Assembly: GCA_903863905.1 (NCBI GenBank)
Contig: CAIPDT010000020.1
Span: 1 to 56,594, forward strand
Direction of reading: 5' to 3'
DNA from: an uncultured Methylococcaceae bacterium
GTDB taxonomy: Bacteria > Pseudomonadota > Gammaproteobacteria > Methylococcales > Methylomonadaceae
Length of the DNA stretch: 56,594 nucleotides
Positions 18,473 to 27,332 of the stretch are shown here, piece after piece (the first letter of the stretch is position 1; every line of letters begins with the position of its first letter). The notes under the pieces were generated by a model. That model was not told the origin of the DNA. It saw only the letters and a list, made by a program, of their open reading frames with translations, and made no database searches. A program made the position numbers and the translations under genes.

Positions 18473-19816
18473 ATGAATTCCCCTGAAGCGTTTAAAGAGC
18501 ATCTCGCTACCGTCGAGTCTCTGTTAGCTCGGCATAAATTGGTTGAGGATTTGCTGCATCGCCAAGATATGCCGCGTCATCACTTGGTTGAGACTTTAGT
18601 TCATAAACAAAATAAAGTGGAGTTGCAGCAACTCCTGGATCAGTTTGATTCGCCCTTAATTGCGCATTTATTAGAAGCATTGCCTACCGATGATCGGCAG
18701 ATTGTTTGGCACTTAGTGCGTGATGATCGTAAAGAAAGTATTCGTAAAGAAGTGACCGAATCATTACGAGCCGAATTAGTGATTGATAATAAGCATAAGA
18801 ATCGAGCAAAAATGATTCGGGTCTTTGATTTACATGAGGGGCGCTTAAGACATGTTCATGTGGAGACAAAAGAAGATTTAGCCCGTATTACACCGATTTG
18901 GATCGATTTAGTGATGCCCGATGAGGAGCAATTGGCGTGGGCTAAAGAGATTTTTGATATTGATTTACCTAATCCAAAATCGTTGACCGATTTAGAAACC
19001 AGTGCGCGTTTTTATGTGGAAGAAAATGGCGAAGTGCATCTACATTCAGATTTTCTTTTAGATCGAAAAGATGAATCTCGAAACGTGGCTGTGGCCTTTA
19101 TTTTAAATAAAGAAATTTTATTTTCTGTGCGTAATAAAGAGTTGCCGGTGTTTCGTTTACAACGGTTGCGGGCTCGGGCTGAGTTTGGTTATGTCACGGA
19201 TGCAAAGGATGTGTTATTAGATTTATATGCGGCCGAGGTTGAGTATTCAGCCAATGCCTTAGAGGATGTTTATACTGAATTGGAAGCGGTGGGGCGACAA
19301 GTGTTTAGGTCGCAAATGACCGATGATGAGGCGGCTAATATCTTGGCGGCCATTGCGGAAGAAGAAGATTTAAATGGCCGTATTCGGCGTAATGTCTTGG
19401 ATACGCGTCGGGCGTTGTCTTTTTTAATGCGCGGTAAGTTTCTCAGTGAAAGTCAGCATAATGAAGTGCGGGAGATTTTACGCGACATTGATTCTTTAGA
19501 CGGTCATACCGCGTTCTTATTTAATAAAATCAATTTCCAGATGGATGCAACGGTGGGTTTTATTAACGTTAACCAAAATAAAGATATTAAACGCTTAACG
19601 GTAATCAGTGTGGTTTTTATGCCGTTGAATGTGTTGGCGGGTATTGGTGGGATGTCTGAATTTTCTATGATGACTCATGGTGTGCCTTGGCAACTGGCGT
19701 ATGGTGGTTTTTCTGTCGCGTTAGTCAGCATCGGTTGGATTACTTATGTTGGCTTGAAATTCTTTGAAAATCGCAAGCTTAAAAGCAAGCCCGTGACCTC
19801 TAAGAGGGATGCTTAA
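18473..19816 (+). CDS. CorA-family divalent cation transporter with MgtE-N-like domain
   Basis: 447 aa. The first ~110 residues (LLARHKLVEDLLHRQ … LEALPTDDRQIVWHLVRDD) look like the helical MgtE N-terminal sensor domain. The middle is a CorA cytoplasmic funnel, and two membrane helices lie near 375-392 and 407-428. The CorA pore signature GMN is replaced by GMS (GIGGMSEFS, around 393). The domain mix suggests a magnesium or other divalent-ion channel whose gating domain came from another family. It is embedded in the H4MPT operon; a link to Mg-dependent cofactor enzymes is speculation. Confidence 0.85.
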   Translation: MNSPEAFKEHLATVESLLARHKLVEDLLHRQDMPRHHLVETLVHKQNKVELQQLLDQFDSPLIAHLLEALPTDDRQIVWHLVRDDRKESIRKEVTESLRAELVIDNKHKNRAKMIRVFDLHEGRLRHVHVETKEDLARITPIWIDLVMPDEEQLAWAKEIFDIDLPNPKSLTDLETSARFYVEENGEVHLHSDFLLDRKDESRNVAVAFILNKEILFSVRNKELPVFRLQRLRARAEFGYVTDAKDVLLDLYAAEVEYSANALEDVYTELEAVGRQVFRSQMTDDEAANILAAIAEEEDLNGRIRRNVLDTRRALSFLMRGKFLSESQHNEVREILRDIDSLDGHTAFLFNKINFQMDATVGFINVNQNKDIKRLTVISVVFMPLNVLAGIGGMSEFSMMTHGVPWQLAYGGFSVALVSIGWITYVGLKFFENRKLKSKPVTSKRDA

Positions 19817-19836
19817 TTATTCGTTCTGAATACATT

Positions 19837-21039
19837 TTGTTGGTAGCCAGTTCGGCGCGAATGTTGGCGCAAACTGCAAACAAGGTGGGTTTAAAATCGT
19901 TGGTTATTGATCTGTATGGTGATCGCGATACCGAAGCCGTGGCCGTAGCATGTCAGACGGTGCCTTCTTTGGCACTTGAGTCGTTAAAACCCTTAATTGA
20001 TGATTTTATTGAGCGCTATGCGCTTGAGTATTGTATTTATGGCAGTGGCTTAGAGGATGAGTGGGAGAGTTTACAGTATTTAGAAACTCGGCTTAAGGTA
20101 CTGGGCAATACCTTAAAAACGGTGTCGTTGCTACAAGATAAGCGTGGGTTTTTTGAGACGCTTAAGGGTTTAGAGATTACTTATCCTGAGCTGAGTTTCA
20201 CTGCTCCGGTGTTAGATGAGAAAGCGTGGTTAATTAAAACAAGTCAAGGTCAGGGTGGTTTAGGGGTTCGGTATTATAGTGCTGGGCATGATCAATCGGT
20301 TTCTCAGTCACGGTTTAACTCAGAATCTACATTTGAGGTTGCTTCTGGATTTGTACCTATGTCTGACATTGATGACGAGATGGAGGGACGTTATCTGTCT
20401 GAGTTTGAACCGACCTCTTTTTATTGGCAACGTTATCAACCAGGAACACCAGCTTCAGTGTTGTTTTTAGCAGATGGACATGACGCTCAGGTCGTGGGTT
20501 TTAATACCCAATGGGTGACGGCTTTAAATGATCAGCAGGCCTTTGTCTTTTCAGGTATTAGTAATGCGTCCTCTTTATCGACCCAGCAACAACAATTTAT
20601 AGTCGAATGCTTGCCTTTAGTCGTGCGGGCTTTTGCTTTAAAAGGTTTAAATACCTTAGATTTTATAGTGACCTCTGAGGCGTGTTTTGTTTTAGAGATT
20701 AATCCTAGGCCCTCTGCCAGTATGCAGTTATATGAGCCTGAGGTATTACTGGATCATATCCGCGCGTGTCAGGGACAATTACCGCCGTCTTGTGCTTATG
20801 CTTATCAAGAGGGGTTTACGGGCTATCAGGTGGTGTATGCAGAGCATGATTTGTGTATCCCAGAGACTTTTATGTGGCCGGATGCGTGTGTCGATAGACC
20901 AAAAAAGGGTATAACTTGTCGCACAGGCCAACCTATTTGCAGTATTATTGCGCACCAACAACAAGCACACTTTGTTCGAGAAGTGCTTATGACGAAACAA
21001 CTTAACTTATTAAAAGGTCTTACCTCTTATGGAATATAA
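19837..21039 (+). CDS. ATP-grasp protein of the H4MPT/methylofuran island
   Basis: About 400 aa, cytosolic. It begins [33 protein letters not shown], a PurK/carbamoyl-phosphate-like pre-ATP-grasp domain, has the ATP loop [12 protein letters not shown], and ends with the metal site [14 protein letters not shown] carboxylate-amine or carboxylate-thiol ligase is implied, with unknown substrate, probably a C1-carrier precursor. The 3' end overlaps mch by 11 bases. The start is uncertain: no ATG or GTG is near the N-terminus. TTG at 19837 or 19840 is conventional; ATT at 19819 has a better-placed GAGGG (19804-19808). Confidence 0.8.
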   Translation: MLVASSARMLAQTANKVGLKSLVIDLYGDRDTEAVAVACQTVPSLALESLKPLIDDFIERYALEYCIYGSGLEDEWESLQYLETRLKVLGNTLKTVSLLQDKRGFFETLKGLEITYPELSFTAPVLDEKAWLIKTSQGQGGLGVRYYSAGHDQSVSQSRFNSESTFEVASGFVPMSDIDDEMEGRYLSEFEPTSFYWQRYQPGTPASVLFLADGHDAQVVGFNTQWVTALNDQQAFVFSGISNASSLSTQQQQFIVECLPLVVRAFALKGLNTLDFIVTSEACFVLEINPRPSASMQLYEPEVLLDHIRACQGQLPPSCAYAYQEGFTGYQVVYAEHDLCIPETFMWPDACVDRPKKGITCRTGQPICSIIAHQQQAHFVREVLMTKQLNLLKGLTSYGI

Positions 21040-22012
21040 CGCGAGCGTTAATCAATTAACTCAGCCCTTAGTCAAGTATTTGATTGATAATAAAGACAAA
21101 TTACGTCTCAATGTAGAAGTGTTAGAGAATGGCTGTACAATCATTGATGCCGGTATTAAAGCACCCGGTGGCCTTGAAGCCGGACGTATTATCGCTGAAA
21201 TTTGTTTAGGTGGCATGGGTACAGTGACCATTAGTCACAGTGCTTATACTAATAATTGGCCTTTGTCGGTGAATGTGCATACTGGTAATCCAGTGTTGGG
21301 TTGTTTAGGCAGTCAATATGCGGGCTGGAGTTTGTCACATGAAAAATACTATGCCTTAGGTTCTGGCCCAGCCAGAGCATTAGCGGTTAAAGTCAGAGAC
21401 GGTAAAGAAGAGCCTGTTGAAGAGCTATATAAAGAATTAGCGTATTCAGATTCAGCCGATAGCGCAGCGTTGGTGATTGAAAATGATGCCGTGCCACCGC
21501 TTGAGATTATTGAAAAAGTGGCAGCAGCGTGTAAGCTTGATCCTTCAAAATTAACTATTATTGTGACGCCTACCAGTAGTTTAGCGGGTGGGGTACAGGT
21601 GGTTTCTAGAGTATTAGAAGTAGCGATGCATAAAGCCCATGCCTTACATTTTCCTTTAGAAAACATTATTGATGGCAGTGGCAGTGCCCCTATTTGTCCG
21701 CCACACCCTAACTTTGTTAAAGCGATGGGTCGCACCAATGATGCGATTTTATTTGCCGGTCAAGTGCATTTATTTGTTAAGGGCAGTGATGAAGACGCTG
21801 AAAAATTAGCGAAAGAATTACCTAGCTCAACGTCAAAAGATTATGGTAGACCGTTTGCAGAAATTTTTAAGCAATATAACTATGACTTCTTCAAAATTGA
21901 CGCCATGTTATTTAGTCCTGCTAGTGTGATTGTCACAGCGGTTGAGTCAGGTAAAAGCTTTAGAGCAGGTCAATTAGATAACGCCTTATTAGATCAATCT
22001 TTTGGTTTATAA
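21029..22012 (+). CDS. mch: Methenyltetrahydromethanopterin cyclohydrolase
   Basis: Converts methenyl-H4MPT to formyl-H4MPT in formaldehyde oxidation to formate. 327 aa, family length. Characteristic blocks are [105 protein letters not shown] and [17 protein letters not shown]. It sits between the ATP-grasp gene (11-base overlap) and the RimK-like gene (18-base gap). Together with fae this is diagnostic of the H4MPT pathway of methylotrophs. Confidence 0.97.
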   Translation: MEYNASVNQLTQPLVKYLIDNKDKLRLNVEVLENGCTIIDAGIKAPGGLEAGRIIAEICLGGMGTVTISHSAYTNNWPLSVNVHTGNPVLGCLGSQYAGWSLSHEKYYALGSGPARALAVKVRDGKEEPVEELYKELAYSDSADSAALVIENDAVPPLEIIEKVAAACKLDPSKLTIIVTPTSSLAGGVQVVSRVLEVAMHKAHALHFPLENIIDGSGSAPICPPHPNFVKAMGRTNDAILFAGQVHLFVKGSDEDAEKLAKELPSSTSKDYGRPFAEIFKQYNYDFFKIDAMLFSPASVIVTAVESGKSFRAGQLDNALLDQSFGL

Positions 22013-22030
22013 AAGTTTAAGTCAGGGAGC

Positions 22031-22933
22031 ATGGTTAGTGTGAGAGGTCGTATCGCTATATTTACGGATGATCCGGGTTGGCATGGTAAGCAATTGAAGC
22101 TTGCCTTTGCTGAGCTAGGTTATAGCAGTGACTTTGTTTCATTAACAGACTGTCGTTTTGAAATACAACCGGGGCGCACGCCCTTAGTGATTCCGGGTTT
22201 TGAAGAGGCTTTGCCTGATGGTGTGTTTGTTCGGGGTGTGCCGGGTGGTTCTTTAGAAGAAGTGGTGTTGTATCTGGATTTTTTACACGCTTTAAAGCGG
22301 ATGAAGATTCCGGTTTATAATAACGGTCATGCGGTAGAACGTAGTGTTGATAAAGGCATGACTAGCTTTTTATTGCAGAATGCTGGGTTGCCGACTCCTA
22401 TGACGTGGGTATTAAGAGATCGCGATAGAGCATTAAGTATTATTGAAAATGAACTTAAGGCGGGTCATTTAGTCATTAGTAAGCCGTTGTTTGGTTCTCA
22501 AGGCGCAGGGATTAGACGTCTTGAGAAGATGACGGATTTAATGTGGTTAACCAGCAGTCAGGGCGTGTATTATTTTCAGCGCTTTGTGCATTGTGCCGGC
22601 GAGGGCTTTTCTGATATTCGGGTGTTTGTGGTGAATAATCAGGCCGTGGCGGCGATGCGTAGACGCGGTAAGTCTTGGTTAAATAATGTGGCGCGAGGGG
22701 CGAGTTGTGAGCGGATTGACTTAGATCCCGATATGGCAAATTTAGCGATTAAAGCCACTGCAACCTTGGAAATGGATTATGCGGGCGTGGATATTATTAA
22801 AGATCAAGACGGGCAATACACCGTGATTGAGGTGAATAGTATTCCGGCTTGGAAAGGCTTAGAAAGTGTTTGCGATTTTAGTGTGGCTAAGGTGTTAGCA
22901 GAAGATCTTATTAAACGGCATGTACAACGATGA
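22031..22933 (+). CDS. RimK-family ATP-grasp ligase, MptN-like
   Basis: 300 aa. ATP-grasp features are VYNNGHAVERSVDKGMTSFLL, the phosphate loop SKPLFGSQGAGIRRL, YFQRFVHCAGEGFSDIRVFVV and the metal-binding end YTVIEVNSIPAWKGLE. This is the pattern of RimK/MptN alpha-L-glutamate ligases. In archaea MptN adds glutamate to tetrahydrosarcinapterin, so a glutamylation or similar ligation of H4MPT or methylofuran is the likely role. It overlaps the CitG-like gene by 4 bases. The position directly after mch supports a C1-cofactor role. Confidence 0.85.
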   Translation: MVSVRGRIAIFTDDPGWHGKQLKLAFAELGYSSDFVSLTDCRFEIQPGRTPLVIPGFEEALPDGVFVRGVPGGSLEEVVLYLDFLHALKRMKIPVYNNGHAVERSVDKGMTSFLLQNAGLPTPMTWVLRDRDRALSIIENELKAGHLVISKPLFGSQGAGIRRLEKMTDLMWLTSSQGVYYFQRFVHCAGEGFSDIRVFVVNNQAVAAMRRRGKSWLNNVARGASCERIDLDPDMANLAIKATATLEMDYAGVDIIKDQDGQYTVIEVNSIPAWKGLESVCDFSVAKVLAEDLIKRHVQR

Positions 22934-23793
22934 CACCTTTAGATGAACAGTTAAGTGATTTTTATCAGCAAGCCTGTGAAATTGAGTTACAGGCTTTTAA
23001 ACCGGGTAATGTCAGTGTGTACGCAGATGGCCACGATATGACGGTAGCTGATTTTAGAATCAGCGCGAAAGTGAGTGCAGAGCCTTTGTGTCATTCAGCA
23101 TATTCGTTAGGCGAAAAGATTTATTACGCGGTTAAAGCAACGCGAGCAGCGGTGGGGTGTAATACCAATTTAGGGATTATTTTGTTATGTGCGCCTTTAA
23201 TTCAAGCCATGCAACATAAAGCGCCGGACGTTTCGTTAAGGCAGGCTTTAAGGGTGGTTTTGGACACAACGACTCAGGAAGATGCGGCCTGGGTGTTTAA
23301 GGCAATTTCCTTGGCATCACCGGGCGGATTAGGCAGTGCTGACCAACAAGATGTGTCAGAACAGCCTACGGTAAATTTAACGGAGGCCATGGTTTTAGCT
23401 AGTTCAAAGGATAGAATAGCCTTGCAGTATGTGAGTTATTTTCAAGATATCTTTGATTTTGGCTTGGCTATATATTACAATGCGGTGAGAAAATGGGCTA
23501 AGCAGGATTGGGCAGCCGTATCAGTTTATGTCAGTTTGCTAAGCCGTTTTCCTGATAGCCACATTGAAAGAAAATATGGCAGTGAGCATACCTCAGAAAT
23601 TACAGTGATGATGGCGGCCCTTTTAGATCAGTTGTCTTATATTGCGATGCCTGAGCAAGTGTTACCCTTGTTGTACAGTATAGATCAAACGTTAAAAGCT
23701 AAAGGTTTAAATCCAGGTACAATGGCGGATTTAACTGTGGCGACGGTATTTACAGTATTTTTAGAAGATATTATTCAACTTAAGTCTTCGTAA
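22930..23793 (+). CDS. CitG/MdcB-like triphosphoribosyl-dephospho-CoA synthase family protein
   Basis: 287 aa, all-alpha. The N-terminal QACEIELQAFKPGNVSVYADGHDM matches the KPGxV segment of the CitG family, followed by TNLGIILLCAPL. The partner citrate- or malonate-lyase genes are absent, so the classical prosthetic-group role is unlikely. Relatives occur in methylotroph H4MPT islands, where a phosphoribosyl-transfer step on the cofactor has been suspected. It overlaps the previous gene (ATGA), and the operon appears to end here. Confidence 0.8.
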   Translation: MTPLDEQLSDFYQQACEIELQAFKPGNVSVYADGHDMTVADFRISAKVSAEPLCHSAYSLGEKIYYAVKATRAAVGCNTNLGIILLCAPLIQAMQHKAPDVSLRQALRVVLDTTTQEDAAWVFKAISLASPGGLGSADQQDVSEQPTVNLTEAMVLASSKDRIALQYVSYFQDIFDFGLAIYYNAVRKWAKQDWAAVSVYVSLLSRFPDSHIERKYGSEHTSEITVMMAALLDQLSYIAMPEQVLPLLYSIDQTLKAKGLNPGTMADLTVATVFTVFLEDIIQLKSS

Positions 23794-23833
23794 TAAAAAT
23801 CTTCCGATATAAGTGTCGGTAGTACTTAAAAAC

Positions 23834-23851
23834 TCGATATTATAATCTCGA
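23834..23851. promoter_or_regulatory. Palindrome over a TATAAT box upstream of fae
   Basis: TCGATATTATAATCTCGA is a near-perfect palindrome (16 of 18 positions) containing a consensus -10 TATAAT at 23841-23846, 36 bases before the fae start. No good -35 is visible, which would suit an activated promoter. A repressor or activator site overlapping the -10 is inferred. Confidence 0.45.
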
Positions 23852-23886
23852 ATTTTTTCATTTTTTTCAATTAGGAACTTTATAAC

Positions 23887-24402
23887 ATGGCAAAAATTAA
23901 CAACATGCGCGTAGGCGAATCTTTAGTAGGCGAAGGCAACGAAATCGCTCACATCGATTTAATCATTGGCCCACGTGGTTCTGCGGCTGAAACTGCGTTC
24001 GCAACTGCTTTAACTAACAACAAAGACGGTTTCTCAACTTTATTAGCGGTTGTTGCTCCTAACTTATTAGTTAAACCAGCTACAATCTTATTCAACAAAG
24101 TAACTATCAAAGGTTCTAAACAAGCTGTTCAAATGTTTGGCCCAGCACAACGTGCAGTTGCTATGGCTGTTGCTGATTCTGTTGAAGACGGCACTATCCC
24201 AGCTGATGAAGCTGATGATTTATTCATCTCTGTGGGTGTTTTCATTCATTGGCAAGCTGAAGATGATGCTTTAATTGAAAAATTCAATTATCAAGCAACT
24301 AGAGAAGCTTTACAACGTGCTGTAGCAGGTTCACCAACTGCTGCTGAAGTTGTTGCTGCTAAATCTACTGCAAAACATCCGTTTGCTGTTAACAACCAAT
24401 AA
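23887..24402 (+). CDS. fae: Formaldehyde-activating enzyme
   Basis: Condenses formaldehyde with H4MPT to methylene-H4MPT, the entry step of formaldehyde oxidation and detoxification. 171 aa, typical length. Diagnostic segments are [25 protein letters not shown], with the catalytic-type His22, then [13 protein letters not shown] and [25 protein letters not shown]. The ATG at 23887 follows TTAGGAAC. Codon use is biased towards a small set as in pmoB, as expected for one of the most abundant proteins of methylotrophs. It probably has its own promoter and is followed by a hairpin and a terminator. Confidence 0.98.
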   Translation: MAKINNMRVGESLVGEGNEIAHIDLIIGPRGSAAETAFATALTNNKDGFSTLLAVVAPNLLVKPATILFNKVTIKGSKQAVQMFGPAQRAVAMAVADSVEDGTIPADEADDLFISVGVFIHWQAEDDALIEKFNYQATREALQRAVAGSPTAAEVVAAKSTAKHPFAVNNQ

Positions 24403-24410
24403 GTTGTTAA

Positions 24411-24433
24411 CAAGATGTGCTTAGCACATCTTG
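24411..24433 (+). other. Hairpin in fae 3' UTR
   Basis: CAAGATGTGC TTA GCACATCTTG, a 10-bp perfect stem with a 3-nt loop, lies between the fae stop and the terminator. No T tract follows. It could protect the fae mRNA 3' end, like the hairpin after pmoB. Confidence 0.5.
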
Positions 24434-24444
24434 CTTAGGCTGTT

Positions 24445-24476
24445 AAAAATACCTCAGCTTGCTGAGGTATTTTTTT
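24445..24476. terminator. Bidirectional terminator between fae and the HisA-like gene
   Basis: Stem AAAAATACCTCAGC / GCTGAGGTATTTTT around a tiny TT centre, with T tracts readable on both strands. It serves fae (+) and the convergent gene ending at 24479 (-). Confidence 0.88.
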
Positions 24477-24478
24477 GC

Positions 24479-25156
24479 CTATAGGTTTGTCAGCGTGTGA
24501 TTATTAATTATCCCCGAATGTAAGGCACTGGCAACCAGTGCGTGTTTAACCCCTAGCTTTTTTAACGCAAGCAGATCATTCATATCTCTTATGCCGCCGG
24601 CGGCAATAAAATTTTTATCGGGGTATTGTTGACAAAAACTTGCTAATTTAACCAGGTCAGGCCCTTGTCCACTGCCTACTCGATTAAGCGTCATGATAAT
24701 CACTGATTCTGGCCATAATTCTGGCTTTAAGAATAAGCCTTTGGCTCCTAAGGCCTCCGTTTTAGAATAATCCAAGGATAAAATGAACTGCTTATTAAAC
24801 GCTTCAAACTCTGCAATACTTTCATCGGTATAACATTCACTCCCTAAGACCGGTATACAGTTATTCGGTAATGTACTGGCTTGTTGATAGCCTTTATCAA
24901 TCCAAAAAGTAAGCTGAGGAAAGGTGGCTAAAACTTCTGTCATTAAATCGTCGTGATTTCCTTGTAGAGTAATCGCATTTAAATCGGCAATATAAAAGGT
25001 ATCAAAAGGATAAAGCGTTAAAAAAGCCTGGATGACTTGATAAATATCAGAAGAGGGACATAACGCGGTATTAATAGGCTGATAGTGATCACGCAGTCCA
25101 AATTGAGCATGAACGACTACGCCATCTTTTAAATCAAGGACGGGAATTATTTTCAT
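24479..25156 (-). CDS. HisA/HisF-like TIM-barrel protein of the C1 island
   Basis: 225 aa. It starts MKIIPVLDLKDGVVVHAQFG, very like HisA (VIPALDLIDGxVVRL), and ends FIAAGGIRDMNDLLALKKLGVKHALVASALHSG, the second phosphate-binding half of the HisA/HisF barrel. No other histidine gene is nearby. It is divergent from the MfnD-like gene across 41 bases and sits inside the H4MPT/methylofuran block, as HisA-like genes do in other methylotrophs. It is therefore more likely a C1-cofactor enzyme than true HisA. The reaction is unknown. Confidence 0.75.
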   Translation of the reverse strand: MKIIPVLDLKDGVVVHAQFGLRDHYQPINTALCPSSDIYQVIQAFLTLYPFDTFYIADLNAITLQGNHDDLMTEVLATFPQLTFWIDKGYQQASTLPNNCIPVLGSECYTDESIAEFEAFNKQFILSLDYSKTEALGAKGLFLKPELWPESVIIMTLNRVGSGQGPDLVKLASFCQQYPDKNFIAAGGIRDMNDLLALKKLGVKHALVASALHSGIINNHTLTNL

Positions 25157-25197
25157 TGTTAAAGCGATACCTAATATTCTGATGTTAAAATGTGACG

Positions 25198-26244
25198 ATG
25201 AAAATTTTAGTCTTTGAGTATATCACTGGTGGTGGTTTTAATAAGCAAGAACTCCCGATTGCCTTGGCGAGTGAAGGCTTATTAATGCTGCAAGCTTTGT
25301 TGGATAATTTATACGCTTATCCAATAACGCCAGGCAATTTGTCTTTGTCAGTTCGGGTGATGGTGGATGAGCGGCTTAAAGAGCGAATCAATCTCTATGA
25401 TTTTGAGGTGTTGATGATAACGGCGGCATACGACACTGACGCCGAGTTTAAACACGCTGTGAATGCGGCGGATGCGGTTTGGCCCATTGCGCCTGAATTT
25501 GAGGGTATTTTACAACGACTGTGTGGATGGGTGGAGCAGGCTCATAAAGTATTATTAACGTCATCGTCGATGGGGGTAGTTGTGGCGGGTGATAAGTATA
25601 AAAGCTATCAACGTTTTAAGCAGTATCAAATCCCAACGGTGCCTACTTTGTTATTAAAGACGACTGACCCTTGGCATGATGCGGACTGTTTACAGCTAAT
25701 TCCTGAGGGGAGTCCTGTTGAATGGATGATTAAGCCAGTTGATGGAGTAGGTTGTATAGACAGTTATTTACTAACTCAGTCTGGTGCGTTTAAGTCGCTG
25801 TCCATAAAGATTGATCATACGATTATCCAGCCTCATTTGTATGGAAAAAAAACCAGTTTATCGTGTTTGTTTAAAGCGGGTCGAGCGTGGTTGTTGTCGG
25901 TGAATGAACAGCACTTTGAACTCATTGATCAGCAATATCATTTAACAGCGATTACCGTTAATCAATCGGTTGATCATACGCCGTATCAGGCTTTAGTGGA
26001 TGCCGTTGCGCGGGCTTTTACGGAGTTATGGGGTTATGTTGGGCTCGATTTAATCGAGACGCCAGAGGCACTTAGGGTTTTAGAGATTAATCCGCGCTTG
26101 ACGAGTTCGTTTGTGGGTCTTAAGGCGGCCTGTGGACTTAATGTCGCGGCGTTGGTTTTACAATTATTAACAGGTGATCCAGTCCTTACAGGCACGGATC
26201 AGCACGCGCTTAGAATCAAGGTAAGTCATGATGCAGCAGAATAA
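25198..26244 (+). CDS. ATP-grasp ligase, MfnD-like (tyramine/tyrosine-glutamate ligase family)
   Basis: About 348 aa. The N-terminal KILVFEYITGGGFNKQELP is the signature of the MfnD-type ATP-grasp family. Further blocks are GDKYKSYQRFKQYQIPTVPT, MIKPVDGVGCIDSYLL and VLEINPRLTSSFVGLKAACG near residue 300. MfnD in methanogens joins glutamate to tyramine in methanofuran synthesis; bacterial methylofuran contains tyrosine or tyramine plus polyglutamate, so an analogous step is inferred. ATG 25198 is preferred to an in-frame GTG at 25192. The 3' end overlaps the MfnF-like gene by 17 bases. Confidence 0.82.
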   Translation: MKILVFEYITGGGFNKQELPIALASEGLLMLQALLDNLYAYPITPGNLSLSVRVMVDERLKERINLYDFEVLMITAAYDTDAEFKHAVNAADAVWPIAPEFEGILQRLCGWVEQAHKVLLTSSSMGVVVAGDKYKSYQRFKQYQIPTVPTLLLKTTDPWHDADCLQLIPEGSPVEWMIKPVDGVGCIDSYLLTQSGAFKSLSIKIDHTIIQPHLYGKKTSLSCLFKAGRAWLLSVNEQHFELIDQQYHLTAITVNQSVDHTPYQALVDAVARAFTELWGYVGLDLIETPEALRVLEINPRLTSSFVGLKAACGLNVAALVLQLLTGDPVLTGTDQHALRIKVSHDAAE

Positions 26245-27325
26245 AATCTTAGGATGGGATATTGGCGGGGCGCATCTAAAGGCGGCGGTGTTGGATCAAA
26301 CCGGTATGGTATTAGGTGTTTATCAAGCCCCCTGTCCGTTATGGAAGGGTTTGGAGCAATTAAGGATAGCGACCTTGGCTATTTTAAAACAGGTCGGTGA
26401 CGACGATTATCGGCATGTGTTGACGATGACAGGGGAGTTAGTCGATTTATTTGATGATCGTTATACTGGGGTTAAGCAAATTATCTTAACGATATTAGAG
26501 TTACTGCCTCAAGACGCGTGTTTATTTTATGCGGGCTCAGCCGGATTCTTAAAAGCTGAGCAAGTCGATGAAACTAATTACTTAGCCATTGCTTCAGCCA
26601 ATTGGTTAGCGAGTGCTTCTTTTGTAGCGCAAACACTGGGCAGTGGTTTGTTTGTCGATATAGGCAGTACTACGACAGATATTTTGTTATTACAAAATGG
26701 TCAAGTACAAGCCCAAGGCTATACTGATTATCAACGCTTAATCTCTCAAGAGTTAATTTATACTGGTATTGTCAGAACATCGGTGATGGCTTTGGCGCAG
26801 ACAGCGGTAGACCAGGGCCAGGTGATTGGCTTAATGGCGGAATATTTTGCTACGATGGCGGATGTCTATCGGGTGACTGAAGAATTGAGTGAGCAGCATG
26901 ATCAAACTGAGACGGCGGACGGTGCCGAGAAATCGATTCTTGCGAGTGCAAGGCGATTGTCACGGATGATCGGTAGTGATTTTGAGCCTGAAGAATTGCC
27001 CCGTTGGCGAGTCTTTGCGGATCATATCCGGGCACAGCAAGTACAAAAGTTACAGTTGGCGTGTGAGTATCGTTTGAAAAGTTACTCGGATTCTAAAATA
27101 GATTATTTTATCGGGGCAGGGATAGGGCGGTTCTTAGTGAAGGAATTAGCTGAAAATTTGGGTTATCGTTACCTAGATTTTGCGGATTTGTTTGAGCGGG
27201 AGTCGAACTTGCTGCAGCAAGAATTAGAAACGACAGGTTATTCGGTTGCTGATTGCGCGCCTGCGGTGGCTGTGGCTTATTTGTCCGGCGCGTTGTTCCC
27301 TAATGATGTTAAAATCTTAAAATAA
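26228..27325 (+). CDS. H4MPT-linked C1 transfer pathway protein, MfnF-like (hydantoinase/oxoprolinase fold)
   Basis: 365 aa, ASKHA/hydantoinase-like ATPase fold. Motifs are GWDIGGAHLKAAVLDQTG at the N-terminus and GLFVDIGSTTTDILLLQNG near 143-160, the second phosphate loop. In methanogens MfnF condenses the aminomethylfuran diphosphate with gamma-glutamyltyramine to build the methanofuran core. Coupling by overlap to an MfnD-like gene supports the same pathway for methylofuran here. Assignment is by motif memory and context; the family is usually labelled only as H4MPT-linked. Two adjacent ATG codons start it (26228, 26231). Confidence 0.85.
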   Translation: MMQQNKILGWDIGGAHLKAAVLDQTGMVLGVYQAPCPLWKGLEQLRIATLAILKQVGDDDYRHVLTMTGELVDLFDDRYTGVKQIILTILELLPQDACLFYAGSAGFLKAEQVDETNYLAIASANWLASASFVAQTLGSGLFVDIGSTTTDILLLQNGQVQAQGYTDYQRLISQELIYTGIVRTSVMALAQTAVDQGQVIGLMAEYFATMADVYRVTEELSEQHDQTETADGAEKSILASARRLSRMIGSDFEPEELPRWRVFADHIRAQQVQKLQLACEYRLKSYSDSKIDYFIGAGIGRFLVKELAENLGYRYLDFADLFERESNLLQQELETTGYSVADCAPAVAVAYLSGALFPNDVKILK

Positions 27326-27332
27326 TGTTCTG

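Noticed and set aside
22930-23793. Genuine citrate-lyase citG
   Set aside because: citC/D/E/F or mdc genes are absent and the gene is operonic with mch.
24479-25156. True histidine-biosynthesis hisA
   Set aside because: No other his genes nearby and the location is within the H4MPT block; kept as HisA-like only.
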